Shown in pieces: positions 1 through 7,773 of a stretch of 64,000 bases of DNA. The notes beneath the pieces were generated by a model. It was given only the letters and a program-made list of their open reading frames with translations, searched no databases and was not told where the DNA came from. The first letter of the stretch is position 1, and every line of letters starts with the position of its first letter. The position numbers and the translations under genes are program-made. Source of the DNA: Thermorudis peleae (GTDB lineage Bacteria; Chloroflexota; Chloroflexia; Thermomicrobiales; Thermomicrobiaceae); the NCBI RefSeq assembly GCF_000744775.1, contig NZ_JQMP01000003.1, forward strand, positions 620,001-684,000. The letters are read 5' to 3'.

Positions 1-117
1 GATGTTGCCCAAACGCTCCAGGCTGCTGCCGAGGCTGCGGCCGACGTTGCAGCCTCACTGCGACGTCAGCCCGAAGGCGCTGGTTCCGTGACAACCATGT
101 CGGGCATTGCCCAGTAG
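1..117 (+). CDS. C-terminal end of an unidentified protein (5' truncated)
   Basis: An open frame enters from the left edge and stops at TAG 115-117, giving 38 residues. The tail is Ala-rich and mildly amphipathic (AQTLQAAAEAAADVAASLRR), then has a short Gly/Ser/Thr-containing end. This suggests a helical C-terminus, but no family can be named from it. A strong hairpin follows 33 bases later, which supports a true gene end. Confidence 0.55.
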   Translation, partial: DVAQTLQAAAEAAADVAASLRRQPEGAGSVTTMSGIAQ

Positions 118-150
118 GGGTGTCTGTGGCGCGATAGTTGAGAGCAAAGC

Positions 151-180
151 GAAGGCCGGACCCACCCGGGTCCGGCCTTC
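151..180. terminator. Bidirectional intrinsic terminator
   Basis: A perfect 13-bp inverted repeat (151-163 with 168-180) has a 4-base ACCC loop. It lies between the ends of two convergent genes, the + gene ending at 117 and the - gene ending at 205. The + side continues into TTC, so the T-tract is weak, but position and stem strength favour termination in both directions. Confidence 0.75.
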
Positions 181-204
181 TTCGGGGGAAGGGGATGAGC
201 GTGT

Positions 205-1995
205 TTAGGAGAGGAGGTTGAGCAGCACAATAACGTGGCGGCTCACCATCGTCACGTGGTTGTTTGCATCATAGGCACGGATAATGACAGTGACATTCAC
301 CTGCAATAGCCCTACCCCTGGCAGGAGATTCCCAGGCACGCTGGCCGATGTTGAGAATTGAACAGAGGGTTGTGGCGGAGTGAGCGTCTTGATCGTGATC
401 TCGCCAGTCGTACCGCGGCTTGTCACGATTTCGTAGGTGACGCGGGACACGCCGCACCGATCGCTTGCTGTACCGCTGATTGGGATTCCACCGAGCACGA
501 GGATAGCGATGGTCGCTCCTTCACTTGGCGAGGTCACGTTCAAGGTTGGGGCTGCCGGGCAGGTTGGTGTCGGTGTTGGGGTTGGTGTAGCAGGTGGGGT
601 TACTGTTGGTGTTGGCGTCGGAGTCGGTGTTGGCGTCGGAGTCGGTGTTGGCGTTGGTGTGCCACCACCCCCGGTGCCGCCACCACCGGCGCCACCGCCG
701 CTGCCGGAGCCACCACCAGGCGTCGGTGTCACCGTCGGCGTTGGGCTACTTCCACCCGAGGAACCACCCGAACCGCCAGATCCGCCAGGCCCACCGTTTC
801 CACCACTTGAACCACCAGATCCACTAGATCCACCGGTCCCACCGTTGCCACCACTTGAACCACCGGATCCGCCAGTGCCACTACCGGTTCCAGTGCTTCC
901 TCCTGACGAACCGCCGGTGCCTCCGCTTCCGGTATTCCCGCCACTGTTCCCGCCAGTACCGCCGCTCGTGCCACTACCGGTGCTACCACCGCTGCCTCCC
1001 GAGGTACCACCTCCACCACTGGTGCCGCCGGTATTGCTGCCCGCGCCACCAGATCCGCCTGAGCCTGGTGCTGGACAGGCAACGGCGCCCACCCCGTCGT
1101 AACGCCATCGATAATAGTGCTGACCGATGTTGCCCATCTCGACTTTCCAGGGATCAGGGTTGGACGGTGTGTAGGTTAGCACCCGGCGTTCAAAGACCTG
1201 AAACATCACCCACTGTTGCGTACCAGCTACCTTGGCCTGCACCCAGTAGGGCTCAGAGATTGGATAGCCCATCACGTAAATCCAGTTGAACCATGGAGTT
1301 TGCGTTTGATAGTTGCCGTTGTTGTAGATGATTCCTTCGTGGTTCATGAAATCCCAGAATGCCCGAGGGATATTATGACCAAGTGTCGTGTCGTAGTAGA
1401 CATACTCGAGGTCGGCGCTCTGTCCGCCTGGATAGGTACCTCGTGTCCCGTCTGGATTGAGCACGGTCATTGCGTAAGAACCAGTTTGTTGGGGAGCGCC
1501 CGTACCACTCGTATTAATAAGGTTGCGTAGATCGGCATAGGTTGGCCAGGCATTGTCAGGATCACCAACGACGGAAATATGGGCACCATCGCAACGATCG
1601 AGGAATTGAGCGTTGCCAACCTGAATACGCCCAAGAATCAGCTCTTCGCTGAGGAGTCCGTTCGTGATGTACCAAGGGCTATTGGGATCGGTGACATCGG
1701 TCAGGCTAATCTCCATGCGACTTTTGTCGAAATACTGAACGAGGCGTTTGCCTCCGGGGCTCTCGGTGTAGGGTTCGTAAAGCCCTGGCGTATTTGGCCC
1801 TGGGCCCCAGAGCCATGAGCGGTTGGTTGCGGTATGGGAGGAGACGGGGAGGTCGTAGCGCTCCCATAGCAATCGCATGGTCGGATCAGCAAAATCAGCA
1901 GCCTGGACAGGGTCATGAGCTGTCCAGAGTGGAAGAACGAGCGTCAACGCAAGCCAGCACATGGCTAGGCGTAACCAGAGGGAGTGGCGTCTCAT
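205..1995 (-). CDS. Secreted protein with Gly/Ser and Pro/Thr linkers and a C-terminal Ig-like domain
   Basis: A 596-residue exported protein of unknown function. The start at 1995 is chosen because GGAGGT lies 8 bases upstream; a longer in-frame start at 2049 has no such site. Residues 1-32 form a signal peptide (RR, hydrophobic core, cleavage near VQA). Residues 33-306 form a Trp/Tyr-rich globular domain of a type I associate with Chloroflexota secreted proteins. Residues about 309-440 are almost pure Gly/Ser/Thr, followed by a Pro-Thr repeat to about 478. The last 118 residues look like a beta-sandwich Ig-like domain with two Cys that could pair. The overall plan is head, stalk, beta domain, suggesting a cell-surface protein. 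The head has no catalytic motif that I recognise. Confidence 0.8.
   Translation of the reverse strand: MRRHSLWLRLAMCWLALTLVLPLWTAHDPVQAADFADPTMRLLWERYDLPVSSHTATNRSWLWGPGPNTPGLYEPYTESPGGKRLVQYFDKSRMEISLTDVTDPNSPWYITNGLLSEELILGRIQVGNAQFLDRCDGAHISVVGDPDNAWPTYADLRNLINTSGTGAPQQTGSYAMTVLNPDGTRGTYPGGQSADLEYVYYDTTLGHNIPRAFWDFMNHEGIIYNNGNYQTQTPWFNWIYVMGYPISEPYWVQAKVAGTQQWVMFQVFERRVLTYTPSNPDPWKVEMGNIGQHYYRWRYDGVGAVACPAPGSGGSGGAGSNTGGTSGGGGTSGGSGGSTGSGTSGGTGGNSGGNTGSGGTGGSSGGSTGTGSGTGGSGGSSGGNGGTGGSSGSGGSSGGNGGPGGSGGSGGSSGGSSPTPTVTPTPGGGSGSGGGAGGGGTGGGGTPTPTPTPTPTPTPTPTPTVTPPATPTPTPTPTCPAAPTLNVTSPSEGATIAILVLGGIPISGTASDRCGVSRVTYEIVTSRGTTGEITIKTLTPPQPSVQFSTSASVPGNLLPGVGLLQVNVTVIIRAYDANNHVTMVSRHVIVLLNLLS
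561..1075 (-). repeat. Low-complexity coding repeats (Pro-Thr and Gly-Ser tracts)
   Basis: Tandem degenerate repeats lie inside the secreted-protein gene. About 561-662 encodes alternating Pro-Thr, and about 663-1075 encodes Gly/Ser-rich stalk sequence. Near-identical short units recur in the DNA, so tract length may vary between strains by slippage. Confidence 0.8.
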
Positions 1996-2046
1996 CGCGG
2001 CACCTCCATGATGACAGCCATTGCACTGAGAGCCGACCGCCATTGC

Positions 2047-2062
2047 CACATGGGCCCATGTG
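2047..2062. promoter_or_regulatory. 16-bp perfect palindrome upstream of the secreted-protein gene
   Basis: The palindrome CACATGGGCCCATGTG sits about 50 bases upstream of the start at 1995. The interval 1996-2326 otherwise holds only the ferredoxin terminator. A dimeric regulator site is possible; chance or an RNA hairpin cannot be excluded. I could not place a convincing -35/-10 pair here. Confidence 0.35.
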
Positions 2063-2270
2063 ATGGATTGGTTGGTCGTTCTCTTATTCGAGTGTACGGA
2101 GGTGGCGCTGCGCTAGTTCATGAAGAAAAGGTCAGGGAGCTGCGCATGCTTTTGGGTGGGGGTGGTTGCCTGACTGTCACAGGGATCTGCAAAAGAAGAA
2201 AACTATTGCTCGGATTGCCCCCGTTTGCGTTGAGAAAGTGGGGGCTTGTAGAACGGCAGGAACGAAAGAA

Positions 2271-2300
2271 TCCCCGAAAGCGCACGATGGCTTTCGGGGA
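2271..2300 (-). terminator. Intrinsic terminator of the ferredoxin gene
   Basis: An 11-bp stem (2271-2281 with 2290-2300) with an 8-base loop lies just after the ferredoxin stop. On the - strand it runs into a T-rich stretch (TTCTTTCG), as expected for a Rho-independent terminator. Confidence 0.75.
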
Positions 2301-2326
2301 ATGTAGGCTATGAAAGGGGGAGAGCC

Positions 2327-2575
2327 TTACCCGCGCTTCTCGTAGTACTCGCGGTTCTTAACGAGATAGTGGGCCCACTTCTCGGGCAAGTCCTCTTCAA
2401 AGAAGATCGCCTCGACCGGGCAAACTTCTGCGCACACACCACAGTCGATGCATTCATTTGGATTAATGAAGTACTGGTCGGCTTCATCGTCCGAGTGAAT
2501 GCAGTCAACTGGGCAGACCTCCACGCAGGAGGCATCTTTCACACCGATGCATGGCTCTGCAATGACATAGGTCAT
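2327..2575 (-). CDS. fdxA: 7Fe ferredoxin ([3Fe-4S][4Fe-4S], FdxA type)
   Basis: An 82-residue soluble electron carrier. The N-terminus MTYVIAEPCIGVKDASC is typical of bacterial 7Fe ferredoxins. Cys9, Cys16, Cys20 and Cys24 match the CX7CX3CP arrangement that binds the [3Fe-4S] cluster and donates to the second cluster. A second motif CIDCGVCAEVCP binds the [4Fe-4S] cluster. The start at 2575 is preferred over an ATG 12 bases upstream because AAAGGA lies at normal distance only from the inner ATG, and family members begin MTYV. The gene is monocistronic, with its own terminator. Its redox partner is not identified in this window. Confidence 0.93.
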   Translation of the reverse strand: MTYVIAEPCIGVKDASCVEVCPVDCIHSDDEADQYFINPNECIDCGVCAEVCPVEAIFFEEDLPEKWAHYLVKNREYYEKRG

Positions 2576-2704
2576 GTGACATTCCATCCTTTCTGCTGGT
2601 CACGCATTGACCTGCTGGGCGGCGCCGTTGCCGCTGCAACCTCCACGCGTAGTGTACTGAGTGTGATTTCATATGCCTAGGGGGAAGCATACCAAGGAAA
2701 AGCG

Positions 2705-2734
2705 CGACAGCGCTGGACTGCTCCAGCGCTGTCG
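2705..2734 (-). terminator. Intrinsic terminator downstream of the 69-residue ORF
   Basis: A perfect 13-bp stem (2705-2717 with 2722-2734) has a CTGC loop, followed on the - strand by a T-rich run (TTTTCCTTGG). It lies 25 bases past the stop of the small gene at 2759. Confidence 0.8.
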
Positions 2735-2758
2735 TGAGGTTTGCTCTGTTCGCGATGC

Positions 2759-2968
2759 TTACCGCGGGATCTTGCCTTCAGCGTAGAGCCATTTCACGAA
2801 GCGCAAGCGGTTCCACTGCTTGCGCGAGTCCATGTACTCAATGTACGGGTACATATCTCGGAGCTCGCGAAGCCGGGCAATCTGCTCGGGTGTGAACCCT
2901 GCTTGCGCAAGCTCGCGCTCGGCGGCCTGATCCTCGGGGCGCGGCGACACAGATGGCATTCTGGTCAT
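2759..2968 (-). CDS. Small conserved-looking protein of unknown function (69 aa)
   Basis: The start at 2968 is set by GGAGGAG six bases upstream; a longer in-frame ATG at 3037 lacks a site. The protein is charged and predicted helical, with a segment ELAQAGFTPEQIARLRELRD followed by an aromatic and basic end (RKQWNRLRFVKWLYAEGKI). There is no Cys pair, membrane segment or signal peptide. The good ribosome site and the dedicated terminator argue that it is real. I do not recognise the family. Confidence 0.7.
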   Translation of the reverse strand: MTRMPSVSPRPEDQAAERELAQAGFTPEQIARLRELRDMYPYIEYMDSRKQWNRLRFVKWLYAEGKIPR

Positions 2969-3085
2969 CGCACTCTCCTCCCTGTTCCGCCCAGCGTTTT
3001 CACTGAGCGGCCGGAGCTTTCCTCGCCCCGGATGCATCTTCAGTATACCCCAGACATAGCCGTCTGTGAATCAGCCCATTCGTCC

Positions 3086-3418
3086 CTAGCGCTCGGCTTC
3101 GCTTGATGTCGCCTCTTCGTCGGGCGCTGTCAGCAATGCCTCGCGTTCGAGTTGCATGCGCTGGCTCAGTCGGCGCTGACGCCGCTCCTGCTTCTTCTTT
3201 CGTGGCTGCTCCGCTTGCGCTCGCTCGAGCTTGCGCATAAACCGCTCGACTTGCCCGCCGGTATCGACGATCTTTTGCTCACCGGTGTAGAACGGGTGGC
3301 AGCGAGGGCAGAGCTCAATCCGGATCATTGGCTTTGTCGAGCCGGTGACCCAGGTGTTACCACAGGAGCAGACAACTGTTGCCTGCGGGTAGAACTTTGG
3401 ATGGATGTCCTTCTTCAT
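3086..3418 (-). CDS. rpmE: 50S ribosomal protein L31 with C-terminal extension
   Basis: A 110-residue L31, against about 70 in most bacteria. It begins [11 protein letters not shown] and carries the zinc-type Cys residues in VVCSCGNTW and [12 protein letters not shown]. After the conserved GGQVERF motif comes a roughly 40-residue Lys/Arg/Gln/Glu-rich tail, probably helical. The start ATG overlaps the stop of rpmA by four bases (ATGA), so translation is probably coupled. The zinc-binding form usually implies a separate zinc-independent paralogue or none; neither is visible here. Two alternating extra Met codons upstream lie inside rpmA and are not used. Confidence 0.95.
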   Translation of the reverse strand: MKKDIHPKFYPQATVVCSCGNTWVTGSTKPMIRIELCPRCHPFYTGEQKIVDTGGQVERFMRKLERAQAEQPRKKKQERRQRRLSQRMQLEREALLTAPDEEATSSEAER

Positions 3419-3717
3419 GCTCCCGCTCCCTGCGCCGCGACCTGAGCAGGCTGGGCGACAACCCTCTCGGGATAAACGCTGACGCGGCGCTTTTCTCGAT
3501 TGATCCACTCGTACTTCACATAGCCGTCGATGAGCGCGAAGAGGGTAAAATCGCGACCCATCCCGACGTTCGTGCCTGGGTGGAAGCGTGTCCCGCGCTG
3601 CCGCACCAGAATGTTGCCCGCACGGACGAACTGACCGTCAAAGCGCTTGGGCCCGAGGCGCTTGCCAGCGCTGTCGCGCCCGTTGCGCGTGCTTCCGCCA
3701 CCCTTCTTATGTGCCAT
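3415..3717 (-). CDS. rpmA: 50S ribosomal protein L27
   Basis: A 100-residue L27 starting [16 protein letters not shown], the conserved N-terminus that reaches the peptidyl transferase centre. There is no cleavable N-terminal extension of the Firmicutes kind before AHKKGGGS. The core ([33 protein letters not shown]) is standard. The last 15 residues are an Ala/Gln-rich tail. It lies between rplU and rpmE in one operon. Confidence 0.96.
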   Translation of the reverse strand: MAHKKGGGSTRNGRDSAGKRLGPKRFDGQFVRAGNILVRQRGTRFHPGTNVGMGRDFTLFALIDGYVKYEWINREKRRVSVYPERVVAQPAQVAAQGAGA

Positions 3718-3735
3718 GGCGTTGTCCCTCCGTGT

Positions 3736-4047
3736 TTATGCCTGAATCTCTTTGATCTTCAGCCGGGTCAGGCGCTGCCGATGCCCATTCTTGCGGCGGT
3801 AGCGGGTCTTTGGCTTCATCTTGAAGACGATCAGCTTTGGCCCTTTGATCTGATCGACGACTTCAGCGATGACTCGAGCGCCAGGAACATACGGCCGCCC
3901 GACCTGCGCGCCACCCTCACCACCAACAAGGAGGACTTGCTCGAGGGTGACTTCGCTCCCAGGCTCAGCTTCGAGCTTCTCAACATCAAGTACGTCTCCA
4001 GCCTGGACGCGGTATTGCTTTCCACCTGTTTGGACGATCGCGTACAC
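3736..4047 (-). CDS. rplU: 50S ribosomal protein L21
   Basis: A 103-residue L21, the same length as the E. coli protein. I chose the second of two tandem GTG codons (4047) because it gives the family N-terminus (M)[13 protein letters not shown] and places GAGGAG seven bases upstream. The C-terminus [21 protein letters not shown] is the usual rRNA-binding end. It is followed 18 bases later by rpmA. The intergenic stretch 4048-4145 separates it from the rhomboid gene and could hold a promoter or leader. Confidence 0.95.
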   Translation of the reverse strand: MYAIVQTGGKQYRVQAGDVLDVEKLEAEPGSEVTLEQVLLVGGEGGAQVGRPYVPGARVIAEVVDQIKGPKLIVFKMKPKTRYRRKNGHRQRLTRLKIKEIQA

Positions 4048-4145
4048 CACGGCTCTCCTCGTTCGATGCTGAACAAAACGTGGACGTTGCCGTCCACATC
4101 CCTCAAGCTTAGCGTCTGGTGCCAACGCTGTCAATGCTTGCGTGC

Positions 4146-4901
4146 TTACACCCCGCGTGTGACGCGCTGGAAGGCCCGATTCATGCTACGTGCCAGGCGT
4201 TGGCGCCGCACGCGGTCGGGATCGCGGAAGATCCACACGAGGATCATGCCTGCGATGAAACCGCCAATGTGAGCCCAATAGGCCACGCCGCCGGTTGCCA
4301 TGGTCTCAACGCCCAGCGAAGCAAGGCCTGAGAAGAGCTGCAAGATGAACCAGATACCGATCCAGATCAGGGCGGGCATGTAGAAGAGCAGAGGGATCCA
4401 ACCGAGAAACGTAAGGGTGCGAATCAGCCCACCGGGATAGAGAACGAGGTAAGCACCCATGACAGCGCTAATCGCTCCACTTGCGCCAATCATTGGCACG
4501 CGACTGTCGGGGGCCGCAAGTGTTTGGGTGAGTGCAGCCGCAATACCACCGAGCAGGTAAAAGATGAGATAACGGAGATGCCCCATTGAATCTTCAACAT
4601 TGTCACCGAAAATCCAGAGATACCACATGTTCCCAAGAATATGCAGCCATCCACTGTGCAGGAACATTGCGGTGATGACAGTAAGGTAGATAGGGAACCC
4701 GACATGGGGCGCAAGATCCTGGCCATGGGTGAGTTCATAGGGGGTTGCGCCGTAGGCCAGGATGAAGTGCTCCAGTTTTCGAGGAGACTGTGCAGCGAGA
4801 CTCAGTTGGTAAATGAAGACAAGGACATTGATGAGGATGAGCGTGACGTTGACGATGGGAAAGCTCTGGCGTCCACTGTTGTCATCGCGAATCGGCAGCA
4901 T
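4146..4901 (-). CDS. Rhomboid-family intramembrane serine protease
   Basis: A 251-residue membrane protease with about six to seven transmembrane helices. The catalytic Ser141 is in the GASGAIS motif and His211 is in [10 protein letters not shown]. Asn91 in HILGNMW matches the helix-2 HxxxN motif, preceded by the L1-loop-like LHSGWLHI. The start at 4901 is preferred (GAGGGG just upstream) over an ATG 36 bases earlier. The C-terminal tail is short and basic. It cleaves membrane proteins within the lipid bilayer; the substrate is unknown. It lies upstream of, and in the same direction as, rplU-rpmA-rpmE. Confidence 0.92.
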   Translation of the reverse strand: MLPIRDDNSGRQSFPIVNVTLILINVLVFIYQLSLAAQSPRKLEHFILAYGATPYELTHGQDLAPHVGFPIYLTVITAMFLHSGWLHILGNMWYLWIFGDNVEDSMGHLRYLIFYLLGGIAAALTQTLAAPDSRVPMIGASGAISAVMGAYLVLYPGGLIRTLTFLGWIPLLFYMPALIWIGIWFILQLFSGLASLGVETMATGGVAYWAHIGGFIAGMILVWIFRDPDRVRRQRLARSMNRAFQRVTRGV

Positions 4902-4944
4902 CTCCCCCTCACCCCCCGGCCTACTTGCGCCCCTCAATTGTTTC

Positions 4945-4979
4945 CCTGATCCTAGCAGGATATTCCTGCTAAGATCAGG
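4945..4979. repeat. Near-perfect inverted repeat (16-bp arms)
   Basis: The arms 4945-4960 and 4964-4979 pair except for one C/A mismatch, with a 3-base loop. It lies between the small YtxH-like gene (ends 5032) and the rhomboid start (4901). Neither strand shows a T-tract after it, so it may be a weak terminator or a 5' leader structure of the rhomboid mRNA. Confidence 0.5.
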
Positions 4980-5031
4980 CTATGCTCTTCACAGAGAAGT
5001 TGCTGCGTTGTGGCTCGGTGCACTCGTGCGT

Positions 5032-5199
5032 CTAGCTTGCTGACGCCGAGTGCATCTGTTGCCAGCGTTCCTCGACTGTCTGCCAGACCCGACCAAGCAA
5101 GAGTCGTCGAGTCTCGGCTCCTGAGCGTGGTGCAACCAGCAACCCGATGGCTAAGCCGAGCGCTAGATACTTGAGCGCGGTGCGCGCCTGCCGTAGCAT
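5032..5199 (-). CDS. Small YtxH-like membrane protein (55 aa)
   Basis: A short gene with an ATG at 5199 behind AAAGGAG and a stop TAG at 5032. The protein begins MLRQARTALKYLALGL, with a single hydrophobic segment followed by GLLVAPRSGAETRR. This resembles the membrane-anchor motif of YtxH proteins (G-x-LxAPxSGxExR). A Trp/Glu/Arg helix and a short Ser-rich end follow. It lies 30 bases after a longer YtxH-like gene, so the two form an operon of paralogues. The role is unknown; YtxH-type proteins are small envelope-associated and often stress-linked. Confidence 0.7.
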   Translation of the reverse strand: MLRQARTALKYLALGLAIGLLVAPRSGAETRRLLLGRVWQTVEERWQQMHSASAS

Positions 5200-5229
5200 T
5201 CCGATCTCCTTTCAAGCCGCTCGGCTTCG

Positions 5230-5589
5230 CTAGGCGTGCTGGTCGGTTGCTTTCTCCACCTGCTTGCGAGCAGCATCGGCAGTATCGCGAGCAGCTTGCT
5301 CAGTGCGCTCCGCGACGTCGCGCAGTGTCTGCTCTGCTCGCTCCGCCGCGTCAGTCGCGGCTTCCTGCAGGCGCTGCCCAACGGTTGGCACTTGTTGCAG
5401 CGTGGACTGAGCGCGCTCGCGGATTTGATTTGTCAAGGTTTCCGCCTGCTCTTTCACCGGCTGCACGCGCTGCTTCAGTTCGCTGCGGATCTCCCTCCCC
5501 GACTTGGGGCTGAGAAACAGTGCAAGGAGGATACCAGCAGCCAATCCACTCAGGAAACCGACCAGAAACCCACCACGATCCTCGCGCAT
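5230..5589 (-). CDS. YtxH domain-containing membrane protein
   Basis: A 119-residue protein. Residues 8-27 form one Gly-rich membrane helix (GFLSGLAAGILLALFLSP) followed by the YtxH signature FLSPKSGREIRSELKQ. The remaining 85 residues form a long amphipathic helix with repeating Ala/Glu/Arg/Thr (AATDAAERAEQTLRDVAERT), apolipoprotein- or LEA-like. The start at 5589 has GGAGAG upstream. Its partner at 5032 repeats the membrane motif. Function is unknown; an envelope or stress role is inferred from the family only. Confidence 0.82.
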   Translation of the reverse strand: MREDRGGFLVGFLSGLAAGILLALFLSPKSGREIRSELKQRVQPVKEQAETLTNQIRERAQSTLQQVPTVGQRLQEAATDAAERAEQTLRDVAERTEQAARDTADAARKQVEKATDQHA

Positions 5590-5632
5590 GTCATTCTCTC
5601 CTTCCCTTTCGCACCATCACGCGCTTATTGGT

Positions 5633-5642
5633 TGGTATACCA
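5633..5642. promoter_or_regulatory. Palindromic extended -10 element between ytxH and sucC
   Basis: TGGTATACCA reads as an extended -10 (TGn-TATACC) on both strands, between divergent genes. No good -35 is visible on either side. A separate -10-like TATGAT at 5692-5697 lies closer to sucC. The same TGn-TATAC core precedes rpsU and nuoA in this window. Confidence 0.4.
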
Positions 5643-5738
5643 CAGAGCATGTCAGTATGGCGAAGGGAAAGCCCCAGCGTTGGCGCCAGTGCTATGATTC
5701 GCATTTAGGGAAACGTTCCAGGAAAGGGGTGCACGGGG

Positions 5739-6881
5739 GTGGATCTCCATGAGTATCAAGCGGCAGAGTTACTGAGCCGCTACGGCATTCCCGTTAACAG
5801 AGGGATTGTCTGCGAGACACCCGAGCAGGTGCGTGACGCTGCCCAGCAACTTGGTGGCCGCGTGGTGGTGAAGGCACAAGTGCATGCTGGTGGGCGTGGC
5901 AAGGCAGGTGGTATCAAACTTGCCAATGATCCGGACGAAGCTGCAACTGTGGCGAGCCAGATCCTTGGTATGGACATCCGCGGCCGGACCGTTCACCGGG
6001 TTTTGGTTGCCCCCGCGGTTCGCTATGTCCATGAATACTACCTTGGCGTTGTGCTTGACCGGGGCGCGCGTTCGGTTGTCGTCATGGCGAGCAGTGCGGG
6101 GGGCGTTGATATTGAGGAGGTTGCTCGCCAGACGCCGGAAAAGATTGTGCGAGAGTATGCTGATCCGTTCCTCGGTCTGCACGACTATCAAGCACGCCGC
6201 CTGGGCTTTGCCCTTGGCCTCACTCCAGACCAGGTGCGTGGCTTCGCGACAATTGCGCGGCAACTCTTTTCCGCATACAGTGAGCTCGATGCCTCGCTCG
6301 CTGAAATTAATCCTCTGGTGTTGACTGACACTGGGTCATGGCTTGCGCTCGACACCAAGATTGTTGTTGATGATAATGCGCTCTTCCGGCACCGTGAGTA
6401 TGAAGCGCTGCGGGACACGCAAGCAGAGGATCCACGGGAGCGCGAGGCGCGTGCAGCTGGCGTGAGCTTCGTTGCTCTTGATGGTGAAATTGGCTGTGTC
6501 GTCAACGGCGCTGGCCTTGCAATGGCAACGATGGATGCGATCAAGCTCTACGGTGGCACGCCAGCGAACTTCCTCGATGTTGGTGGTGGAGCGAGTGCTG
6601 AGCGGGTAGCCACTGCGTTCCGCCTTGTGCTCGCTGATCCCAAGGTCAAAGCCGTGCTGATCAACATCTTCGGTGGTATTACACGGGGCGATGTTGTGGC
6701 ACAAGGCATTCTTGACGCCTTGAAGGTTGTCCCTGTTCGAGTGCCGCTCGTCATTCGTCTTGTTGGCACAAACCAGGAAGAAGGGCGCCGCTTGTTAGAG
6801 GCAGCAGGCCTCACCGTTGTCGAGTCCATGGATGAGGCGGCGCAAAAGGTGGTAGCCGCGGCGAAAGGGGTGAGCGCGTGA
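5739..6881 (+). CDS. sucC: Succinyl-CoA ligase (ADP-forming) beta subunit
   Basis: A 380-residue ATP-grasp subunit of the TCA-cycle enzyme that makes succinate and ATP from succinyl-CoA. It begins [16 protein letters not shown] from a GTG codon with GGAAAGG upstream. Lys45 ([17 protein letters not shown]) contacts the nucleotide. Asn191 (EINPLV) and Asp205 (LALDTK) match the Mg-binding pair. The C-terminal flavodoxin-like domain contains NFLDVGGGA and [10 protein letters not shown]. The gene overlaps sucD by four bases (GTGA), as expected for a heterotetramer made in equal amounts. Confidence 0.96.
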   Translation: MDLHEYQAAELLSRYGIPVNRGIVCETPEQVRDAAQQLGGRVVVKAQVHAGGRGKAGGIKLANDPDEAATVASQILGMDIRGRTVHRVLVAPAVRYVHEYYLGVVLDRGARSVVVMASSAGGVDIEEVARQTPEKIVREYADPFLGLHDYQARRLGFALGLTPDQVRGFATIARQLFSAYSELDASLAEINPLVLTDTGSWLALDTKIVVDDNALFRHREYEALRDTQAEDPREREARAAGVSFVALDGEIGCVVNGAGLAMATMDAIKLYGGTPANFLDVGGGASAERVATAFRLVLADPKVKAVLINIFGGITRGDVVAQGILDALKVVPVRVPLVIRLVGTNQEEGRRLLEAAGLTVVESMDEAAQKVVAAAKGVSA

Positions 6882-7759
6882 GCATCTTGGTCGATGCAGA
6901 GACCCGTGTGTTAGTCCAGGGCATTACTGGCCGAGAAGGCTCATTCCATACGAGCCAAATGCTGGAATATGGCACGAAAATTGTTGCTGGTGTGACGCCC
7001 GGAGCCGGCGGGCGTACGGTGCATGGGGTGCCGGTCTTTGACACCGTCGCGCAGGCTGTCGCGGCTACGCAGCCGAACGCTTCGATCGTGTATGTGCCTG
7101 CTCCCTTCGCTCCTGACGCTGTCTATGAGGCGATTGATGCCGGAATTCCGCTCGTCGTTTGTATCACGGAGGGCATCCCTGTGCTCGACACCCTCAAGCT
7201 CTATCACTATGCGCGCCGCCATGGTACGAGACTAATCGGCCCAAACTGCCCGGGGTTGATTACACCAGGGCAAGCTAAGCTAGGGATCATGCCTGGCTAT
7301 ATTCACCGACCTGGGCCGGTTGGCATTGTCTCTCGAAGTGGAACCTTAACCTATGAAGTCGTCTGGGCGCTCACCCAAGCTGGCCTCGGTCAGTCGACGG
7401 CTGTTGGTATTGGCGGTGATCCCATTATTGGTACCTCCTTCGTTGATGTCCTCGAGCTCTTCGAAGCTGATCCGCAGACTGAGGCGATTGTGCTGATTGG
7501 AGAAATCGGCGGGACTGATGAAGAAACGGCCGCGGCGTTTATTCATGACCATGTGACGAAGCCTGTCGTTGGCTTTATTGCTGGGCGTACAGCGCCCCCA
7601 GGGAAGCGCATGGGGCATGCGGGCGCAATCATTGCTGGCGGACAGGGCACAGCTGTTGAAAAAGTTGCAGCGCTCGAAGCTGCTGGCGTCCGCGTTGCTG
7701 AGCGGCCAACGCAAGTTGCCGATCTCGTTCGCCAAGCGCTCGCGGCGCGTGCTGCATAG
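6878..7759 (+). CDS. sucD: Succinyl-CoA ligase (ADP-forming) alpha subunit
   Basis: A 293-residue CoA-binding and phospho-histidine subunit. The CoA-binding Rossmann domain begins with [11 protein letters not shown]. Cys123 lies in GPNCPG beside the CoA site. GEIGG (around Glu209) and the phosphorylated His247 in [10 protein letters not shown] are present. It starts at GTG within the sucC stop region. The downstream aldolase-like gene follows after 14 bases and may be cotranscribed. Confidence 0.96.
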   Translation: MSILVDAETRVLVQGITGREGSFHTSQMLEYGTKIVAGVTPGAGGRTVHGVPVFDTVAQAVAATQPNASIVYVPAPFAPDAVYEAIDAGIPLVVCITEGIPVLDTLKLYHYARRHGTRLIGPNCPGLITPGQAKLGIMPGYIHRPGPVGIVSRSGTLTYEVVWALTQAGLGQSTAVGIGGDPIIGTSFVDVLELFEADPQTEAIVLIGEIGGTDEETAAAFIHDHVTKPVVGFIAGRTAPPGKRMGHAGAIIAGGQGTAVEKVAALEAAGVRVAERPTQVADLVRQALAARAA

Positions 7760-7773
7760 CGTGAGGGGCTCCT

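Noticed and set aside
437-1102. Long + strand open frame of Val-Gly and Pro-Pro repeats
   Set aside because: It is the antisense reading of the Pro-Thr and Gly-Ser tracts of the secreted protein; no ribosome site and pure low complexity.
3379-4272. 297-codon + strand open frame
   Set aside because: It lies antisense to rpmE, rpmA, rplU and the end of the rhomboid gene, all of which are clear.
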